A model generated the notes under the pieces. That model ran no database searches. It was not told the origin of the DNA and was given only the letters and a program-made list of their open reading frames with translations. A DNA stretch of 38,434 nt from assembly GCF_002994635.1 (NCBI RefSeq), contig NZ_PVNL01000080.1, forward strand, positions 1-38,434, read 5' to 3'. The stretch comes from Enhygromyxa salina (lineage in GTDB: Bacteria; Myxococcota_A; Polyangia; Nannocystales; Nannocystaceae). Positions within the stretch are counted from its first letter, which is position 1. Each line of letters starts with the position of its first letter. This document shows, piece by piece, positions 35,507-38,434 of this stretch. The position numbers were made by a program, and so were the translations under genes.

Positions 35507-36022
35507 TCAGGACCCTCCGTACCCGCACTCGAGGTCCAAACGATCGCCGTCGCAGGGGAACGCGGTGACCGAGGACCATCCGGTGTCGACGCAGAAGCTG
35601 ACGGTCACGTGCACGCGCGCGGGCTCGCCTGGCTTCGCGTAATATTGATCGACGATCCCGCACTCTTCCTCGTCGCGCACGGCGGACTCCACGTTCGCGG
35701 CGAGCACGTCGAGCGGCGTCACCACCTCCCAGCCCCGGGCCTGCAGGTGCGCGTCCCAGGCGGCCATGGTCTGGTCGGGGTTCTTGCGGGCCAGCTCGTA
35801 GCGGCGGTTGGTCGCCATGTACTTGCCGTCGTCCTCGCCGGGTCGACACATCACGCCGCCCTCGGGCCCGATGACCTCGGCGAGGATGCCCTCGAGCGGT
35901 CGCTCGTCGACGACCATGCCCTTGCCGCCACACGGGGCCTTGCGGCACCCCACCATGGCAACCACGGCGACCGAAACGAGTGGGGCGAGTACCAGCAACG
36001 TCGAGCGAGCTGAGCGTGGCAT
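35507..36022 (-). CDS. Lipoprotein of unknown function
   Basis: The product is 171 aa. Lipobox MVGC gives Cys26, followed by RKAPCGGKG. The mature part has cysteines at C31, C59, C120 and near the end (CVDTGW, FPCDG, LECGYGGS), which could form disulphides, and a helix-strand segment PDQTMAAWDAHLQARGWEV (described at about 83-101) followed by strands ARVHVTVSFCVD. No family is recognised. The ATG at 36022 opens a normal signal peptide; the long frame upstream runs antisense to the peptidase gene and is rejected. It is divergent from the M1 peptidase gene over 108 nt and may share an operon with tsaE. Confidence 0.75.
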   Translation of the reverse strand: MPRSARSTLLVLAPLVSVAVVAMVGCRKAPCGGKGMVVDERPLEGILAEVIGPEGGVMCRPGEDDGKYMATNRRYELARKNPDQTMAAWDAHLQARGWEVVTPLDVLAANVESAVRDEEECGIVDQYYAKPGEPARVHVTVSFCVDTGWSSVTAFPCDGDRLDLECGYGGS

Positions 36023-36130
36023 GAGGGGCGCGATCTTCGCGCGCTCTCGCGGCGCCGTCAATCGCCATCGCCGACGCCCGCCCAACCTCGATTGCGCCGT
36101 TACAAAGCCCGGTGGTACCCATGCGCGGCC

Positions 36131-38398
36131 ATGTCCGGGTCCGCAGCGCGAGCGTCTCGAACGCCCCGAGCCCTCGGGCTGGGCCTCGCTATCGTCGCCG
36201 CGATCAGCCTCGGGGGCTTCGGCTGCAGCGACGACGAGCCGCCCAGCTTCCCCGCGATCGACGAGCCCGAGCAGGCGCTGCGGCCCGAGTCGGTCCGCGG
36301 TGTGATCCCGGAGCACGCCCACGTCGTCGACTACTGGATCGACGCGCGCCTCGACGAGCGCGCCCACGAGATCCACGGGACCCTGCGCATGGCGTGGCGC
36401 AACCGGACCGAGCGCAGCGTCGATCGCCTGCCCTTCCACCTCTACATGAACGCGTTCCGGGCCGAGGACAGCGCGTGGATGGCCGACGCCCGCGGCAGCC
36501 ACCGCGGCAAGGAGTTCGCCCGCGATCGCTGGGGCTTCGTCGAGGTCTCGCGGATGTCGCTGATCGCCCGCAACCCCGAGCGCCCCCAAATCGTGCTCGA
36601 GCAGACCCCGTCGCAGCCCGGCGTGCCGCTGACCTACAGCGAGGACGCGGACCCGACGACGATGACCGTGACCCTGCCCGAGCCGGTCGGCCCGGGGGAG
36701 TCGGTGGTCCTCGAGCTCGAGTTCACGACCCGGCTCCCGCAGGTGTTCGCGCGCACGGGCTACTACGGCGACTTCCACATGGCCGGGCAGTGGTTCCCGA
36801 AGATCGGCGTGCTCGAGGAGCAGGGCGGATGGCAAGCCCACACCTTCGGGCTGTTCTCGGAATTCTACGCCGACTTTGGTGACTATGAGGTGTTCCTCGA
36901 CGTGCCCGATCACTACGTCGTCGGGGCCTCGGGCGTGCGGGTCGCCGAGCAGACCCCGAGCGAGGGCCGCAAGCGCCTGCACTACCGCGCGCAGATGGTC
37001 CACGACTTCGCGTGGGTCGCCGATCCCAATTTCATCGAGCACTGGGGCGAGTACGAGGACATCCGGATCCGCCAGCTGATCCAGCCCGAGTTCGTCGATG
37101 ACGCCGACACCCACCTCGAGGCCCAGAAGCTCGCGCTGGCCAGCATGGAGGCCCGATTCGGCAGCTACCCATGGTCGACGATCACGATCGTCCACGCGCC
37201 CAAGGGCGCGGGTGGGGCCGGCGGCATGGAGTACCCCACGCTCTACACGACCTCGAACATCGCAACCAACGAGCTCCCAACATGGGTGCTGCGCGAGCGG
37301 ATCTCCGGGGTGTTCACCAGCATCCACGAGTTCGGTCACCAGTACTTCCAGGGGCTGTTCGCGTCCAACGAGCACGCGCAGCCGTGGCTCGACGAGGGCA
37401 TGAACACGACCGCCAACCAGCTGGTCTACTGGGACGCCTACGGCGAGGATCCCTGGGTCGTCGAGCTGCTCGGCCACCCGCTCACGACCAAGGATCTGAT
37501 CGCGCTGTCCATGTTGTTCGGCGCCGACCTGGATCCGATCGATCAGCCGGCCGATCGCTTTGATCCGCTCGTCGAGTCGTACGGAACCGTGACCTATCAG
37601 AAGACCGCGGCGGTGATGCTGACCCTGCGCGAGCTGTCTGGCCGCGCGCCCTGGGATCGCGCGATGGCCCGCTACGCCGAGCTCGCTCGGTTCGCCCACC
37701 CCGACGGGGCGCTGCTCGAGCGCGTGCTGGTCGACGAGATCGGCGGCGAGGACGGGCGCCTGGCGCTGGTCGGCGACGGCGGGCCCGGCACGGTCTGGCT
37801 CGACGTCCAGGACTACCTCGACCAGGGCCTGCGCGGGGCGGCGCTGCCCGACTTCAGGCTGGTCGAGATCGGTAACCAGCGGGTGCTCGGCGACGCGGGC
37901 TGGCACCGCGTCGCCGAGGGCGAGCCGCTCCCGGCCGAGCCGCCCCCGGCTGTGGTCGCGACCCAGCGCGCGCTCGCGGGCTTGTTTGGCTACGCGCCGC
38001 CGGTGGGGCCCGCCACCCTGGCGCTGAGCGAGACGCCCGACGACTGGAGCGACTCGGTCGCCGCGCTCGACACTGACCGCGTCGAGGGCTTCGTGATCGT
38101 CCAGCGCCGCACCAGCTTTCGGGTGCCCGTCGAGGTCCTCGTCGAATTCAGCGACGGCGAGCGCCTCACCCTGATCTGGGATGGGCAGGCCGACCACCAC
38201 CGCTTCGACTTCCCCGGCCGCCGCGTGAAGCGGGCGATCGTCGATCCACGCATGCAGATCCTGCTCGAGGCGCGCAAGCTCGACAACGCGGCCTGGGCTG
38301 CCGACCCCGAGCACCAGCCGGCCGAGCCGCTGTCGGCCTGGCTCGGCGACATCGACGAAGCCACCAACCTCGCGATACTCGGCGGCCTGGGGATCTGA
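36131..38398 (+). CDS. M1-family metallopeptidase lipoprotein
   Basis: The product is 755 aa. The lipobox GFGC gives Cys32, followed by SDDEPPSF. The N-terminal part (about 60-280) is the beta-saddle typical of M1 peptidases. The zinc site is HEFGH (399-403) with the third ligand E422 at the exact x18 spacing (LDEGMN); the exopeptidase-type GxMEN motif is GGMEYPTL, so the residue after E differs. A helical C-terminal part follows with VTYQKTAAVMLTL. M1 enzymes cleave N-terminal residues from peptides. As a lipoprotein it probably acts at the outer membrane on extracellular peptides. I chose the ATG at 36131 because it opens the signal peptide. The next gene begins 1 nt after its stop. Confidence 0.9.
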   Translation: MSGSAARASRTPRALGLGLAIVAAISLGGFGCSDDEPPSFPAIDEPEQALRPESVRGVIPEHAHVVDYWIDARLDERAHEIHGTLRMAWRNRTERSVDRLPFHLYMNAFRAEDSAWMADARGSHRGKEFARDRWGFVEVSRMSLIARNPERPQIVLEQTPSQPGVPLTYSEDADPTTMTVTLPEPVGPGESVVLELEFTTRLPQVFARTGYYGDFHMAGQWFPKIGVLEEQGGWQAHTFGLFSEFYADFGDYEVFLDVPDHYVVGASGVRVAEQTPSEGRKRLHYRAQMVHDFAWVADPNFIEHWGEYEDIRIRQLIQPEFVDDADTHLEAQKLALASMEARFGSYPWSTITIVHAPKGAGGAGGMEYPTLYTTSNIATNELPTWVLRERISGVFTSIHEFGHQYFQGLFASNEHAQPWLDEGMNTTANQLVYWDAYGEDPWVVELLGHPLTTKDLIALSMLFGADLDPIDQPADRFDPLVESYGTVTYQKTAAVMLTLRELSGRAPWDRAMARYAELARFAHPDGALLERVLVDEIGGEDGRLALVGDGGPGTVWLDVQDYLDQGLRGAALPDFRLVEIGNQRVLGDAGWHRVAEGEPLPAEPPPAVVATQRALAGLFGYAPPVGPATLALSETPDDWSDSVAALDTDRVEGFVIVQRRTSFRVPVEVLVEFSDGERLTLIWDGQADHHRFDFPGRRVKRAIVDPRMQILLEARKLDNAAWAADPEHQPAEPLSAWLGDIDEATNLAILGGLGI

Positions 38399-38399
38399 C

Positions 38400-38434
38400 A
38401 TGAGCGCACCACCGCCAGCAGCCCCCCCCGATTC
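38400..38434 (+). CDS. Start of a coupled downstream gene (cut by window edge)
   Basis: An ATG 1 nt after the peptidase stop opens MSAPPPAAPPD and runs off the edge. The same 1-nt coupling is seen at 28950. The proline/alanine-rich start gives no clue to its function. Confidence 0.4.
   Translation, partial: MSAPPPAAPPD

Noticed and set aside
35507..38401. Minus-strand open frame of 964 codons
   Set aside because: Only its last 171 codons (from the ATG at 36022) have a signal peptide and lipobox; the rest is antisense to the M1 peptidase gene.

Overview
The window is very GC-rich, has strong third-position GC bias and carries many lipoproteins whose lipobox cysteine is followed by acidic or Ser/Thr/Asp-rich linkers. 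Together with YHYH, PQQ-propeller, V4R and RsbR-like genes this suggests a myxobacterium, probably of the Nannocystineae. That placement is an inference from gene content and composition. I saw no rRNA, tRNA, CRISPR array, transposase or phage structural gene.

Layout. 1-8.4 kb (minus strand): an envelope-polysaccharide-type operon of MBOAT acyltransferase, a large protein with two SGNH domains around a propeller, a WGR/leucine-rich-repeat protein (STM4015-like), an STM4014-like ATP-grasp protein and a glycosyltransferase cut by the window edge. 8.5-10.0 kb: two unrecognised minus-strand genes. 10.4-14.1 kb (plus): a YHYH lipoprotein behind a near-consensus sigma-54 promoter, then a histidine kinase and an NtrC-type sigma-54 activator that overlap by 4 nt. 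14.1-15.0 kb: a 72-aa gene and a zinc-finger/histone-fold fusion.

15.0-21.8 kb (minus): a compact three-gene operon (266-aa unknown, SIR2-like protein, 1191-aa ABC/SMC-type ATPase). This is the best candidate for an undescribed conflict or antiphage system. 21.9-26.8 kb (minus): an OmpA-domain protein and a 1140-aa protein with a papain-like-peptidase-like region and C-terminal cadherin-like domains, both without signal peptides, possibly a secreted or injected pair.

27.0-32.2 kb (plus): a small lipoprotein, a c-type-heme/copper-monooxygenase lipoprotein coupled to a Tat PQQ-propeller lipoprotein, and a V4R sensor coupled to a GAF-STAS (RsbR-like) protein. 32.2-36.0 kb (minus): rlmKL, a monocistronic 62-aa bacterial histone with its own terminator, tsaE and a lipoprotein. 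36.1-38.4 kb (plus): an M1-family metallopeptidase lipoprotein and the first codons of a coupled gene.

Links between genes: the sigma-54 promoter beside an NtrC-type activator suggests a local circuit. The SIR2 operon is translationally coupled at its first junction, so its products probably act together. Two histone-fold proteins of different architecture lie about 20 kb apart and suggest histone-based chromatin in this organism.
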